A stretch of 64,000 nt of DNA from Marivita cryptomonadis (GCF_002115725.1 NZ_JFKD01000020.1:1-64000); one strand, 5' to 3'. Numbered from the stretch's first letter, positions 8,371 to 17,773 are shown. The notes: generated from the sequence alone by a model not told the origin. Numbers and translations: made by a program.

Positions 8371-10803
8371 CTAGCCTCTCACCCGATCCATCTTGGGATC
8401 GTAGAGCGGACTGAGCGTCACCTCAGCGGGCACGCGTTCGGTTGCGACCTCCAACTCGTAGGTGCCGTTCAGCACGTATTCTCGGTCGATGGCCTCATTC
8501 GCGCGAATATAGCCCATGCCGATGGAGCGCCCTAGCGTATGGCCATAGCCACCGGAGGAAAGCCAGCCGCAACGTTTGCCATTGCGGTAGATCGTTTCAC
8601 GCCCCGACAGGATCGTGTCGCAATCTGCGGTGAAGGTGGCGAGGATCTTTTTGACCCCGTTTTCGCGCTGCGCCGCAACGGCCTCGCGCCCTTTGAAGGG
8701 AATGTTCGATTTTATCTTAACCGCCCAGCCCAGCCCGGCTTCGTCCGGCGTGTGGTCTGGCCCGATGTCGGAGGACCAGGCACGGTAGCCTTTTTCCAGA
8801 CGCAGGGTTTCGATGGCCCGGTATCCGGCGTCGCGCAGCCCATGTTCGGCCCCGGCAGTGTGCAAGGCGTCATATACCGTCAGCGCATATTCCGTCGGCA
8901 GGTGGAGTTCCCAGCCAAGCTCACCCACATAGGTGATACGCAATGCCAGCACGGGGCAACCGGCGATCCCGATCTGCCACGCGCTGCCGAAAGGATGCGC
9001 TGCGTTTGACACGTCGGCACGGGTCACGGCCGACAGAATGTCGCGTGCCTTGGGGCCGAAAAGCGACAGCACCGCGTTCGACGAGGTGACATCGACAAGC
9101 TGCGCATTCATGCCCTCGGGGATGTTGCGACGGATCCAGTCGAAATCGTGCGTGGCGTAGCCCGTACCGGTTACGATGTAGTAGCTGTCCTGCCCGGTGC
9201 GTACACAGGTCAGGTCACATTCGATCCCGCCACGGTCGTTGAGCATTTGGGTGTAGATGATCGAGCCGACAGGCTTGTCTACGCGGTTTGCCGCGATCCA
9301 TTGCAACGCGGCCTCCGCATCTGGGCCTTGCAGGATGAATTTGGCAAACGAGGTCTGGTCAAATAGTACAGCCGATTCCCGCGCGGCACGGTGCTCACGC
9401 CCGACGGGATCATGCCAGTTCGGACGATCGAACGTGTAGATATCGCGCGCCTCTTCGCCCAGCTCTGCAAACCAGTTGGGCCGTTCCCAGCCAAGCTTTT
9501 CTCCGAAGACAGCGCCTGCGGATTTGAGCCTGTCGTAAAGCGGCGACCGGCGGCAGGGCCGCCCGCTTTCGTGTTCCTCGGATGGCCAGGCCATCGTGTA
9601 GTGCTTGCCGTAGGCCTCAAGCGTCCGCGTGCGCACCCAGTCGGTGTCGGTATGAGGCCGACCGAATCGGCGGATATCGACCGGCCACAGATCATAGGGA
9701 GGTGCGCCTTTCGCAACCCACTCCGCAAGCGCCATCCCGGCCCCGCCACCGGCGGCGATGCCGAAGGCATTGAACCCCGCGCCGATAAAGACATTCGCCA
9801 TTTCGGGCGCTTCGCCGAGAATGAAGTTGCCATCCGGCGTAAAGCTTTCCGGTCCGTTGATAAGCTGCTTGACCCCGACCGTTTCGAGCTTGGGCACGCG
9901 CGGCAAGGCCAGTTCCATCAGCTGTTCGAAATGGTCGAAATTCGAGTCCAGAAGCTGGAAATCGAACGGGTCCGGGATGCCGTCCTTGGCCCACGGGATA
10001 CCGTTCGGTTCGTAGCCGCCCATGACCAGACCCCCGACCTCTTCCTTGTAATAGGTCAGCCGGTCCGGATCGCGCAGCGTCGGCAGGTCGGAGGGCACGC
10101 CGAAGGCCTCGGTCAGCATGTATTGGTGTTCGACCGAAACAAGCGGTACGGTCACTCCGATCGTCTTGGCCAGTTCCCGGGTCCATTGGCCGCAGCAAAG
10201 AACAAGCTTTTCGCAGGCAATGTCGCCCTCAGCGGTGCGGACGCCGACAAGCTTGCCCCGCTCGGTCAGGATTTCCGTGACGGGCGTGTTTTCCCTAAGA
10301 ACCGCGCCGTTGGCACGGGCCCCTTTCGCCAGCGCCTGGGTGATATCCGACGGGCTCGCCTGCCCATCGGTCGGCAAAAAGGCCGCGCCGACGATGTCTG
10401 AGATATCCATCAGTGGCCAGAGGTCCTGCGCCTCCTGCGGCGTCAGAAGCTGCATGTCGAGGCCGAAGGAATGCGCCGTCGTCGCCTGGCGTTTGACCTC
10501 GGTCCAGCGTTCATCGTTGCAGGCCAGCCGTAGCCCGCCATTCATCTTCCAACCGGTCGCCAGGCCGGTTTCCTCTTCGAGCCGGTCATAGAGCTCGATG
10601 GAATAGCCCAGAAGCTGTGTGATATTGGCGTTCGAACGCAGCTGGCCGACCAGACCGGCCGCGTGCCAAGTCGAGCCGGAGGTCAGCGCCGCCTTTTCCA
10701 GCAGCAGAACCTCCTCGCCCATCTGCGCAAGGTGATAGGCGGTCGAGCAGCCGATTATGCCGCCACCGATGATGAGGGTTTTGGCGGAAGAAGGGAGCGT
10801 CAT
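8371..10803 (-). CDS. FAD-dependent dimethylglycine/sarcosine dehydrogenase-like protein with GcvT domain (copy 2)
   Basis: The 810-residue paralogue of the gene at 5949 has the same two-part plan: an FAD domain with IIGGGIIGCSTAYHL (about 11-25), the TWHAAGL motif with H47 for covalent flavin, and a C-terminal GcvT half. By eye the two copies are clearly related but diverged along their length, so they are not a recent duplication. They may act on successive N-methyl groups or on two related substrates. It sits between the second kinase (10 bp away) and copy 1 (4 bp away) in one operon. Folate-coupled demethylation in the cytoplasm is the expected role. Confidence 0.85.
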   Translation of the reverse strand: MTLPSSAKTLIIGGGIIGCSTAYHLAQMGEEVLLLEKAALTSGSTWHAAGLVGQLRSNANITQLLGYSIELYDRLEEETGLATGWKMNGGLRLACNDERWTEVKRQATTAHSFGLDMQLLTPQEAQDLWPLMDISDIVGAAFLPTDGQASPSDITQALAKGARANGAVLRENTPVTEILTERGKLVGVRTAEGDIACEKLVLCCGQWTRELAKTIGVTVPLVSVEHQYMLTEAFGVPSDLPTLRDPDRLTYYKEEVGGLVMGGYEPNGIPWAKDGIPDPFDFQLLDSNFDHFEQLMELALPRVPKLETVGVKQLINGPESFTPDGNFILGEAPEMANVFIGAGFNAFGIAAGGGAGMALAEWVAKGAPPYDLWPVDIRRFGRPHTDTDWVRTRTLEAYGKHYTMAWPSEEHESGRPCRRSPLYDRLKSAGAVFGEKLGWERPNWFAELGEEARDIYTFDRPNWHDPVGREHRAARESAVLFDQTSFAKFILQGPDAEAALQWIAANRVDKPVGSIIYTQMLNDRGGIECDLTCVRTGQDSYYIVTGTGYATHDFDWIRRNIPEGMNAQLVDVTSSNAVLSLFGPKARDILSAVTRADVSNAAHPFGSAWQIGIAGCPVLALRITYVGELGWELHLPTEYALTVYDALHTAGAEHGLRDAGYRAIETLRLEKGYRAWSSDIGPDHTPDEAGLGWAVKIKSNIPFKGREAVAAQRENGVKKILATFTADCDTILSGRETIYRNGKRCGWLSSGGYGHTLGRSIGMGYIRANEAIDREYVLNGTYELEVATERVPAEVTLSPLYDPKMDRVRG

Positions 10804-10812
10804 GACGGATCC

Positions 10813-11688
10813 TCAGACGTTATGGAAATCTTGCAGCGCGGCAGTCAGCCGCGACATGTTCTCGGCGGTGTAGGCGGCGAAATCGAAGTCGAGTTCGGAA
10901 TGGATCTCGGAAGTCATCGACCAAAGCGTCTCGCGCAGGAGAGAGGTGCATTTCATTGCCTGGTAGGCGCGCCAATGGGTATCTGCGGGCAGTTCGAAAT
11001 ACTGCTCCAGCATGTCCCGCTCCTGCGCCTCGGAGAAACCGTTGTTCCCGGCGAGACCCGCCAGATCGAAAAGCGGCGTGTTGAAGCCGCCGTATTCCCA
11101 ATCGATCAGCCAGAGCTTTTCGCCGTCGTCCAGAATGTTGGCGGCCAGCAGGTCGTTGTGACCGATCACCAGCGTCACCTGGCCGGTTGCCGCCTCCAGC
11201 TTGTCCAGTTCGGCCATAAGAGCGGGCAGCGCCGTCGCGTGCCGCGATCCATCGGCACGCAGCCGGGTTGCGTAGGTGCGGTTCACCTGAAATGGCCAGA
11301 ACGCCAGGACCGGTGAGGTCAGATGCGCGCCAAGGGCGTGATGCATGTGTTTCAGCAGATCCACGATGCGCGGCACGTTCTTCGGATCGCGCGCCATCCC
11401 TTCGCTAAAGGTCTGCGCTTCAATGAAGTCGAGAACCAGCACGCCAGGCTCGTGATGGTGAACGCTGGGCGACACACCAGCGGCCTGCGCAGCGCGGCTC
11501 AGCGTAAGTTCGTTCCACCGCATCACGCCATGTTCAGGGATATCGGCACCCAGCCGTACCACGAAACGACGGTCGCCGTCGGTGACGCGCAGGTTCACAT
11601 TGGTGATACCGCCGCTCAGCGGCTCGATCTCGGTTGGCGTATTGAAGCACGACAATCCCGTCGCGCGTGCGATGGCGTCCATGGTCAC
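10813..11688 (-). CDS. Choline/ethanolamine kinase-like aminoglycoside phosphotransferase family protein (copy 2)
   Basis: This 291-residue APH/choline-kinase fold protein has the catalytic loop GHNDLLAANIL (H177, D179, N184) and the metal-binding aspartate D196 in LIDWEYGG. The GTG start at 11688 overlaps the TGA of the permease gene, so translation is coupled to transport. It is only distantly similar to copy 1 at 5012 outside the motifs. A kinase coupled to an importer could trap its substrate inside the cell by phosphorylation, or activate it for the two dehydrogenases that follow. The substrate is inferred to be an amino alcohol or a choline-like compound. Confidence 0.8.
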   Translation of the reverse strand: MTMDAIARATGLSCFNTPTEIEPLSGGITNVNLRVTDGDRRFVVRLGADIPEHGVMRWNELTLSRAAQAAGVSPSVHHHEPGVLVLDFIEAQTFSEGMARDPKNVPRIVDLLKHMHHALGAHLTSPVLAFWPFQVNRTYATRLRADGSRHATALPALMAELDKLEAATGQVTLVIGHNDLLAANILDDGEKLWLIDWEYGGFNTPLFDLAGLAGNNGFSEAQERDMLEQYFELPADTHWRAYQAMKCTSLLRETLWSMTSEIHSELDFDFAAYTAENMSRLTAALQDFHNV

Positions 11689-13676
11689 AGGCCCAACCTC
11701 CGTTTCTGCTTGTCAGCGAGCGCGTGTACGATCCGGTCGGCAATGATCGCGATCACGGCAACCGACAGACCAGCAACGATCCCCTGCCCTGCGTTTGCCT
11801 TGGTCAGCGCGATGTAGACTTCCTGCCCGAGGTCACGCGTACCGACGAGCGCGGTGATCACCAGCATGGACAGCGCCAGCATGATCGTCTGGTTGAGCCC
11901 GAGCAGAAGCTGCGGCGTCGCCAACGGCAGCTTCACCCGCCACAGAAGCTGGCTTGGAGTGCACCCCGCCATGCGCCCGGCCTCGAGCAACTGCGGCGGC
12001 ACTTCCCGAATCCCATGCGCCGCGTAGCGGACCGCCGGAGCCAGCGCGTAGAGCACCACAGCGATCATCGCGCTGAAATCGCCGACGCGGAAGAGCATGA
12101 CCACCGGGATCAGGTAGACGAAGGACGGCAAGGTCTGCAGCGTGTCCATGAGCCCAAGGATGACGCGCCCTGCCCCGGGCTTTTGCGCCGCCCAGATGCC
12201 AAGCGGCGTCCCGATCAGGATGGCGATGAAGACCGACACGCCGCAGAGGTAAAGTGTCACCATCGCTTCGCCCCAGAGGCCCGAGGCTGCGATGAAGAGC
12301 ATCATAAGCGCGGCGGCCAACCCCAGTTTCCACCCGGCCACACGCCCGACGATCAGGCCCATCGCCAGAATGCCCCAGAACCACGGGATGCCCGCGAAAA
12401 ACTTCTTCACAGGCAGAAGAAGCGTTGTGAGCAGCACGGTCTTGATGGTTTCGAGCGTGTCGAAGAAATTGACGTTGATCCAAGCCATCGCGTCCGACCA
12501 GAAAGCTCCGGTGCTGATCTTCAGCGCGTCTGGGTAGTTCTGTATTGCCGGAATGATTTGCCCGAGAAGATAGGTCACGACCACGATTGCAAGAACCGTC
12601 GTCGTCCACGGGTGCCGCTGCACCACCGATCCGGTGCGGGGATGCGACATCCGTCGCTCGCTGAAGGCCTGGCTGGCACGGTCGAGCGCGATAGCCATCA
12701 CGACAATGGCCAAACCCGCCTCGATCCCCGCACCGATATCGAGCCGACGCAGGCTCGCCAGCACGTCGAACCCAAGCCCACCCGCACCGATCATCGACGC
12801 GATGATGACCATGTTGAGGGTCAGCATGATCACCTGGTTGACGCCGACCATCAGCGTTGGTGTGGCCGCAGGCACAAGCACCTTCCACGTCATCTGCCGC
12901 GGCGTCGCACCCATCATGCGGCCCGCCTCGAGCAATTCCTCGGGTACCGTTTTCAGAGCCACGATGGTCACGCGGATCATCGGTGGCATGGCATAGATCA
13001 CCGTCGCCACAAGCGCCGCCACCGGACCAAAGCCGAAGAGAATGAGAATGGGCACAAGATAGGCAAAAACCGGGACAGTCTGCATCAGGTCCAGAATTGG
13101 GCGCAGAAGCGTTTCGACCCACGGCATGCGATAGGCGAGGATGCCCAGTGCGAGCCCACCAACTGCTCCGATGGGCACCGCCACAAGCACTGAGGCAAGC
13201 GTAATCATTGCGCTGTCCCACTGCCCGAAGACGGCAAGGTAAAGGAAACACACGCCCACGAGCAGCGCCAGCGCCCAATCGCGGGCGTAATGCCCGATGG
13301 CGACGGCAATGGCGATCACGGCGATCCAGCTCAGCGACGGCGCGATCTGCACCGCGCCGTCCCCGATCCCGGTCTGGAAGCCCTCGATCAGCAGGTTGCG
13401 CAGGAACTGGTAGGGCAGTTCGATCATCCACGCGATGGCGCGTGTCAGGTCGCGAAAGCTGAACAGTCCGAAATGCGCCTCGTTCACCAGCCAGTCGAGG
13501 AAATTGCTGATCTCCGTATCGAGGTTCAGTTGCAGTGCACTTGGAAATCGGATCACCCATCGGGCGTCCAACAGCTTGTAAAGCTGGAACGAATACGTCG
13601 ACAGCGCCCATGTCAGCGCGAAGAGGCCAAGCCAGAAGAGCCGTCCGCGCGTGATATGCCGCGACAACGCCAGCAT
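11685..13676 (-). CDS. ProW-type ABC transporter permease, two fused permease domains
   Basis: The 663-residue inner-membrane protein contains two tandem BPD-type permease domains. Each has its own EAA loop: EAGRMMGATPRQMTW from residue 250 and EAGRMAGCTPSQLLW from residue 565. Each is followed by a helix of the form GLNQTIMLALSM or GVNQVIMLTLNM. Standard ProW proteins have one such domain and are 280-400 residues, so this is a fused dimer in one chain. It overlaps the ATPase stop codon at 13676 and the kinase start at 11688. With the ATPase and the binding protein it forms a glycine betaine/proline-class importer. Confidence 0.9.
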   Translation of the reverse strand: MLALSRHITRGRLFWLGLFALTWALSTYSFQLYKLLDARWVIRFPSALQLNLDTEISNFLDWLVNEAHFGLFSFRDLTRAIAWMIELPYQFLRNLLIEGFQTGIGDGAVQIAPSLSWIAVIAIAVAIGHYARDWALALLVGVCFLYLAVFGQWDSAMITLASVLVAVPIGAVGGLALGILAYRMPWVETLLRPILDLMQTVPVFAYLVPILILFGFGPVAALVATVIYAMPPMIRVTIVALKTVPEELLEAGRMMGATPRQMTWKVLVPAATPTLMVGVNQVIMLTLNMVIIASMIGAGGLGFDVLASLRRLDIGAGIEAGLAIVVMAIALDRASQAFSERRMSHPRTGSVVQRHPWTTTVLAIVVVTYLLGQIIPAIQNYPDALKISTGAFWSDAMAWINVNFFDTLETIKTVLLTTLLLPVKKFFAGIPWFWGILAMGLIVGRVAGWKLGLAAALMMLFIAASGLWGEAMVTLYLCGVSVFIAILIGTPLGIWAAQKPGAGRVILGLMDTLQTLPSFVYLIPVVMLFRVGDFSAMIAVVLYALAPAVRYAAHGIREVPPQLLEAGRMAGCTPSQLLWRVKLPLATPQLLLGLNQTIMLALSMLVITALVGTRDLGQEVYIALTKANAGQGIVAGLSVAVIAIIADRIVHALADKQKRRLGL

Positions 13677-14689
13677 CAGCCGCGGCCCACCAGCACGTCG
13701 ATGACGGCACGCGACGTGATCTGGCCGATCACCTTGCCGTCTTTCATGACCTTCATCGGCGCATCGGCGCGCTCCACCTCGTCGGCGATGGACTCGATGG
13801 TCGCGTCATGCGCCACTTCCCCGGCAAAACGTTCGGCCGTCGCGGGCTCCATACGGCTTTGCGCGCGGATGACCTTGGCACGGGCCACGTGGCGGGTGAA
13901 ATCGGCAACGTAGTCGGTGGCGGGGTTCTGGACCAAATCCTCGGGCGTGGCGATCTGTTCGATCACCCCGTCCTTCATCACCGCGATGCGGTCGGCCAGA
14001 CGGATCGCCTCGTCGAAGTCATGCGTGATGAAGACGATGGTCTTGCGCAGCATGTTCTGTAGGCGGATGAATTCATCCTGCATTTCGCGCCGGATCAGCG
14101 GGTCGAGCGCAGAGAACGGCTCGTCCAGGAACCAGAGGTCAGGCTCGACCACGAGGCTCCGGGCGATACCGACACGCTGTTGCTGTCCGCCGGAAAGCTC
14201 GCGCGGATAATACGCCTCGCGCCCATGCAATCCAACAAGTTCGATCACCTTCTGCGCACTCTCGCGCCGGGTGGCCCGGTCGACGCCTTGGATTTCCAGC
14301 GGGAAGGCCACGTTCTCCAGCACGGTGAGATGCGGCATCAGCGCGAATTGCTGGAACACCATCCCCATCTTCTTGCGCCGGATTTCGATCAACTCGGCCT
14401 CGGACGCGCGCAGGAGATCCCGCCCGTCGAATTCGATCTCGCCCGCCGTCGGCTCGACAAGCCGCGAGAGGCAACGCACCAACGTGGACTTGCCCGAGCC
14501 CGACAGCCCCATGATGACGAAAATCTCGCCCTGGTGGATTTGCACATGCGCGTCTCTGACCGCGCCGATCACGTTCGCCTCGGCCAAGGCTGCGGCGTCG
14601 GGAATCCGGCCATTCGCCAGCATCGCCTCTGCATTCGCTCCGTAGAGCTTCCAGACATGACGGCAATCAAGAAGAACGGGCTTGTCCAT
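13676..14689 (-). CDS. ProV-type ABC transporter ATP-binding protein (first importer)
   Basis: The 337-residue ATPase has Walker A GLSGSGKST, the Q-loop region MVFQQFALMPHLT, signature LSGGQQQRVGIARSL, Walker B LWFLDEPFSALDP and H-loop FITHDFDEA. It also has a C-terminal CBS-like regulatory tail, as in OpuAA/ProV. I place the start at 14689 because a GAGG box lies 5 nt upstream. An in-frame ATG at 14704 is possible but has no good ribosome site. The start of the permease overlaps its stop. It energises the importer fed by the binding protein at 14807. Confidence 0.92.
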   Translation of the reverse strand: MDKPVLLDCRHVWKLYGANAEAMLANGRIPDAAALAEANVIGAVRDAHVQIHQGEIFVIMGLSGSGKSTLVRCLSRLVEPTAGEIEFDGRDLLRASEAELIEIRRKKMGMVFQQFALMPHLTVLENVAFPLEIQGVDRATRRESAQKVIELVGLHGREAYYPRELSGGQQQRVGIARSLVVEPDLWFLDEPFSALDPLIRREMQDEFIRLQNMLRKTIVFITHDFDEAIRLADRIAVMKDGVIEQIATPEDLVQNPATDYVADFTRHVARAKVIRAQSRMEPATAERFAGEVAHDATIESIADEVERADAPMKVMKDGKVIGQITSRAVIDVLVGRG

Positions 14690-14771
14690 GCACACCTCGG
14701 GCATCGCTTTCGCGCGGCATCATCAAGCGGCTGCGCGAAAACCCACGTCTTTCAGGGATTTTGAGAAAACA

Positions 14772-14791
14772 GGGCGCGGTGAACCGCGCCC
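14772..14791 (-). terminator. Intercistronic hairpin after the binding-protein gene
   Basis: GGGCGCGG and CCGCGCCC form a perfect 8-bp stem with a TGAA loop, 16 bp after the binding-protein stop. On the minus strand it is followed by a short T-rich stretch (CTGTTTTCTC), as in a weak intrinsic terminator. Such attenuators usually keep binding-protein mRNA more abundant than that of the ATPase and permease downstream. Confidence 0.65.
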
Positions 14792-14806
14792 ACGGGACTC
14801 TCGGGC

Positions 14807-15739
14807 TTACTGCCCGATCCAGCCTCTCCAGGTGGATTCGTTCTCTGCCATCCAGGCCGCGACGACCTCTTCGACCGACTTCCCGTTCAGGTCGACATCG
14901 GCCACCATCGCGCCCATGTCCTCGTTCGAGATCTTGAAGTTTTCGATCACTGATGCGGCATTCGGCCATTGTTCGGGCAATCCGGCCCAGGCCGCTTTCC
15001 AGATCGGACCGGTCGGCTTGCCGCAATCATAAGCAGCATTCGGATTCACACCAACCGACGGATCGTTGTAGCACTCGGCCGAATACGGGGGGAACTCTAC
15101 AAAGCTGCCCTCGTATTTCGCCGGAGCCCAGTGCGGCGCGTAGACCCAGAGCACGATCGGATCTTGCCGCTGGTATGCCGCTTCAAGCTCGGCAAAAAGC
15201 GCAGCGTCGGTGCCAGCATGCACCACTTCGAAATCCATGCCAAGTGCCTCGACCCGCTCTTCGTCGAATCCACCCCAAGTGACCGGGCCGCCGAGGTAAC
15301 GTCCGAACGGCGCGGTTTCGGCAGTCGCGAATTCCTGAGCGCAGGCATTAAGAGCCTCCCAATCGGGAAGGCTGGGGCAGCGGTCTTCCATGTAAGCGGG
15401 ATACCACCACTCTTCGATCGCTATCATCCCGGTTTCACCCATATTAACGACGTTGCCTGTGGCAACCGCTTCATCCAGCGCCTCGCGCCCGGTGGTTTCC
15501 CAGATCTCCATCGCCAAATGTAGGTCGCCGGTTTTCAAGCCCGCGAATTGCGCGATGTAGTCGGCCTGAACGTATTCAACGTTGTTGCCAGCTTCCTCTA
15601 GAACTTCGCCCATCAGCGTCGTGGTGATCAGCTGGCCGGACCAGTCATGCAGCGTCAGTTTGATCGGATCGCTGGAATCCTGCGCCAGGGCCGGTGTCGC
15701 GGCAACGCACAAGGCGGTCAGAGCGGAAATGTGTTTCAT
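14807..15739 (-). CDS. ProX/OpuAC-type substrate-binding protein (first importer)
   Basis: The 310-residue periplasmic binding protein starts at 15739, with AAGGAG just upstream. Residues 1-19 are a signal peptide ending ALA before QDSSD. The mature protein begins with IKLTLHDWSGQ, typical of OpuAC-family binding proteins, and carries tryptophan-rich patches (EEWWYPAYMEDRCP, VLWVYAPHWAPAKY) that suit a cation-pi cage for quaternary ammonium or sulfonium ligands. It heads the seven-gene minus-strand operon down to 5012 and diverges from the IMPase gene. Ligand identity cannot be read from the sequence. Glycine betaine, choline-type or related onium compounds are likely. Confidence 0.88.
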   Translation of the reverse strand: MKHISALTALCVAATPALAQDSSDPIKLTLHDWSGQLITTTLMGEVLEEAGNNVEYVQADYIAQFAGLKTGDLHLAMEIWETTGREALDEAVATGNVVNMGETGMIAIEEWWYPAYMEDRCPSLPDWEALNACAQEFATAETAPFGRYLGGPVTWGGFDEERVEALGMDFEVVHAGTDAALFAELEAAYQRQDPIVLWVYAPHWAPAKYEGSFVEFPPYSAECYNDPSVGVNPNAAYDCGKPTGPIWKAAWAGLPEQWPNAASVIENFKISNEDMGAMVADVDLNGKSVEEVVAAWMAENESTWRGWIGQ

Positions 15740-15830
15740 AAATTTACTCCTTGTGGGCGCCGACGCTCTGGTTCCGGGATTTATTGTGTCGCACCGGCCT
15801 GATGCGAACATTCAACAAGAACGATTTTCA

Positions 15831-15878
15831 AAATCAACAAAAATCAACAAAACAAAAAATAATTTGTCGTTTTTGATT
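15831..15878. promoter_or_regulatory. Candidate operator with tandem AAATCAACAA repeats
   Basis: The divergent intergenic region holds two adjacent exact copies of AAATCAACAA (15831-15840 and 15841-15850) and an inverted TTTTTGATT at 15870-15878, in an unusually A/T-rich stretch. It lies between the importer operon (minus) and the IMPase-DeoR operon (plus). This is the obvious place for the DeoR-type regulator at 16703 to bind and control both. Binding is inferred from position and repeat structure. Confidence 0.5.
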
Positions 15879-16706
15879 ATGAAGCGCCCTATACCTGTCC
15901 ACATTCCATCTGTGCCCGTGAATGAGGATGTGACCGTGACAGACCTGCAAACCCGATTGGAAGCTGCCTGCAGAATCGCCACCGAGGCGTCTCCGGTGGC
16001 ATTGCAGCGGTTCCGCGGAGCACTCGATGTGGAGTCGAAAGCGGATGAAAGCCCCGTCACGATCGCGGACAAAGAGACAGAGCGTGCCATACGCACCGCA
16101 CTCGAGGCGGCATTTCCCGGCGAAACCATCTTTGGTGAAGAGTTTGGCCAGACCGGTACACAGAATGAGATTTGGATTGTCGATCCCATCGACGGCACGC
16201 GGTCGTTCATCACAGGACTACCGCTTTTCGGGATGTTATTGGGGTATGTCGCCGAGGGTGCGGTCAAGCTGGGTGTGATCAACATGCCTGCCCTTGGCGA
16301 GCTATACGCCGGAGCGCATGGCATCGGGGCGACAATGAACGGCGCGCCGATCAGCGTATCGAACTCCCAATCGCTGTCCTCCGCACGGCTCTTACTGAAC
16401 GAGGCAGACAAGATGGCGGTCGATGCACCCACACAGTTCTCGCGCATGATCACCGCGGGCGCACTGCGCCGCCTAGGTGCGGATTGCTATCCGCATGCGC
16501 TGGTGGCCAGCGGGCATGCCGACGCGGTGGTCGATTATGGCCTGCAGCCCTATGATTACCTGCCGGTAGCCGCTGTCGTTGAAGCGGCAGGGGGCGTTAT
16601 GACCGACTGGGAGGGCAACGCTTTGACGCTGACGTCAGACGGACGGACTCTTACGGCAGCCACACCCGAACTGCATTCCGACCTTCTGGAGCTTGTGCGC
16701 CTATGA
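15879..16706 (+). CDS. Inositol monophosphatase family protein (HisN/IMPase-like)
   Basis: The 275-residue phosphatase belongs to the Mg-dependent IMPase superfamily. Visible motifs are GEEFG (86-90, metal-binding glutamates), DPIDGTRSF (102-110) and near the C-terminus LQPYDYLPVAAVVEAAGG, which carries the third metal aspartate. An internal GTG at 15936 with GAGGA 7 nt upstream may be the true start, since family members begin about there. It overlaps the DeoR-type regulator by four bases (ATGA). Next to two choline-kinase-like genes it could hydrolyse a phosphorylated intermediate of that pathway, such as a phosphorylated amino alcohol. A histidinol-phosphatase or inositol role cannot be excluded. 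Confidence 0.82.
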   Translation: MKRPIPVHIPSVPVNEDVTVTDLQTRLEAACRIATEASPVALQRFRGALDVESKADESPVTIADKETERAIRTALEAAFPGETIFGEEFGQTGTQNEIWIVDPIDGTRSFITGLPLFGMLLGYVAEGAVKLGVINMPALGELYAGAHGIGATMNGAPISVSNSQSLSSARLLLNEADKMAVDAPTQFSRMITAGALRRLGADCYPHALVASGHADAVVDYGLQPYDYLPVAAVVEAAGGVMTDWEGNALTLTSDGRTLTAATPELHSDLLELVRL

Positions 16707-17491
16707 CCTCGCCCACCTCAAAATACAGCGACGAAATCCTTCGCCGAGTAGACATGATGGGCACCGTGACCGTACAGGAGCTGTCGCAGATCATGGGGGT
16801 GTCGGACCAAACCATCCGTCGGGTCACGCGTCCGCTCGCTGAAAGCGGCGCGCTCAGCAAAGTGCATGGCGCACTGGTGTCAAACAAGTCGGCCCTTGAT
16901 CCCCCTTTCTTGTCCCGTATGAACCTCAACCGCGAGGCGAAGGTGGCCATCGCTCAAGTGGTGGCGGAGATTGTCAAGGACGGGGACAGCCTTGCCATCG
17001 ACACCGGATCGACTTCAGCCTTCATCGCGCAGATGCTACGCGAGCGACGCGAACTCACTGTGGTCACCAATTCCGCCTTTGTAGCAAGCACGCTGGCAAT
17101 GATACCAGGCAACAATGTGTCGATGGCCGGCACTCAGTTGCGCGATCATGATGGCGCGTCATTCGACCGGTCCGCATTTCAGGTGGTCGAACGCGCCCGC
17201 GTCGATTACTGTATTTTGTCAGCGTCAATGGCTCATCCTGACAAGGGCTTCCTTGTGCATGAGCAATGCGAGGTCGAGATGGCCGTCGCAATGATGGAAA
17301 GCGCCGCGCGATCAATAATGGCGGTCGATGCCTCGAAGTTTCAACCGCAGGAACGAAAACCCGCCCTGCGGCAGCCAAATCTACGCGATGGTGACATACT
17401 GGTCACCGACGTTGCTCCTCCTGATGCGTTCAGGGCCTCATTTGCGCATCTTGACGTCCATATCAGCTCTATTGATGCAAAAATTGGCTGA
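16703..17491 (+). CDS. DeoR/GlpR family transcriptional regulator
   Basis: The 262-residue regulator has an N-terminal DeoR winged helix-turn-helix (residues about 8-58, VQELSQIMGVSDQTIRRVTR). The C-terminal sugar-phosphate-isomerase-like sensor domain has the effector loop IDTGSTSAF and later VVTNS. DeoR proteins usually repress until a phosphorylated effector binds. That fits an operon with two kinases: the effector may be the phosphorylated substrate. It is coupled to the IMPase gene (ATGA overlap) and probably acts at the repeats at 15831-15878. Confidence 0.87.
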   Translation: MTSPTSKYSDEILRRVDMMGTVTVQELSQIMGVSDQTIRRVTRPLAESGALSKVHGALVSNKSALDPPFLSRMNLNREAKVAIAQVVAEIVKDGDSLAIDTGSTSAFIAQMLRERRELTVVTNSAFVASTLAMIPGNNVSMAGTQLRDHDGASFDRSAFQVVERARVDYCILSASMAHPDKGFLVHEQCEVEMAVAMMESAARSIMAVDASKFQPQERKPALRQPNLRDGDILVTDVAPPDAFRASFAHLDVHISSIDAKIG

Positions 17492-17518
17492 TGCCCGTGG
17501 TTTCGCCGACCCCTCCAG

Positions 17519-17657
17519 GCATTCGAAATCCAATCAGGTCATACTGTCCCCGGTTGACTTTGGGGATCACCCCTTCCCGGCTCAGCTGTTGCACCCGGCG
17601 TTCTGACAGGTCGAGCAGCTTGGCGATCACGCCGATGGGTTGGCTTGTAGAAGACAT
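17519..17657 (-). pseudogene. Phage terminase small subunit (Nu1-like) N-terminal fragment
   Basis: About 45 codons from an ATG at 17657 encode an excisionase-like winged helix (PIGVIAKLLDLSERRVQQLSREGVIPK), typical of Nu1-type terminase small subunits. After QYDLIG the similarity stops and the frame runs into sequence near the DeoR gene. The rest of the gene has been deleted. It is a scrap of a prophage or packaging module and is unlikely to work. Confidence 0.6.
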
Positions 17658-17773
17658 AAAGAGCTTCCAGCCCCGTGATTAAAGCCATGATATTGCTGCG
17701 ATTATACTGGATAAACACCCGGCCCAGAGCGAAGCTGATCACACCAAACGACACAACGCACGGAGCCGCCCCG

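Noticed and set aside
11667..13193. A long plus-strand frame of 508 codons
   Set aside because: It is antisense to the fused permease gene, and the product is rich in His, Arg and Asp with no family features.
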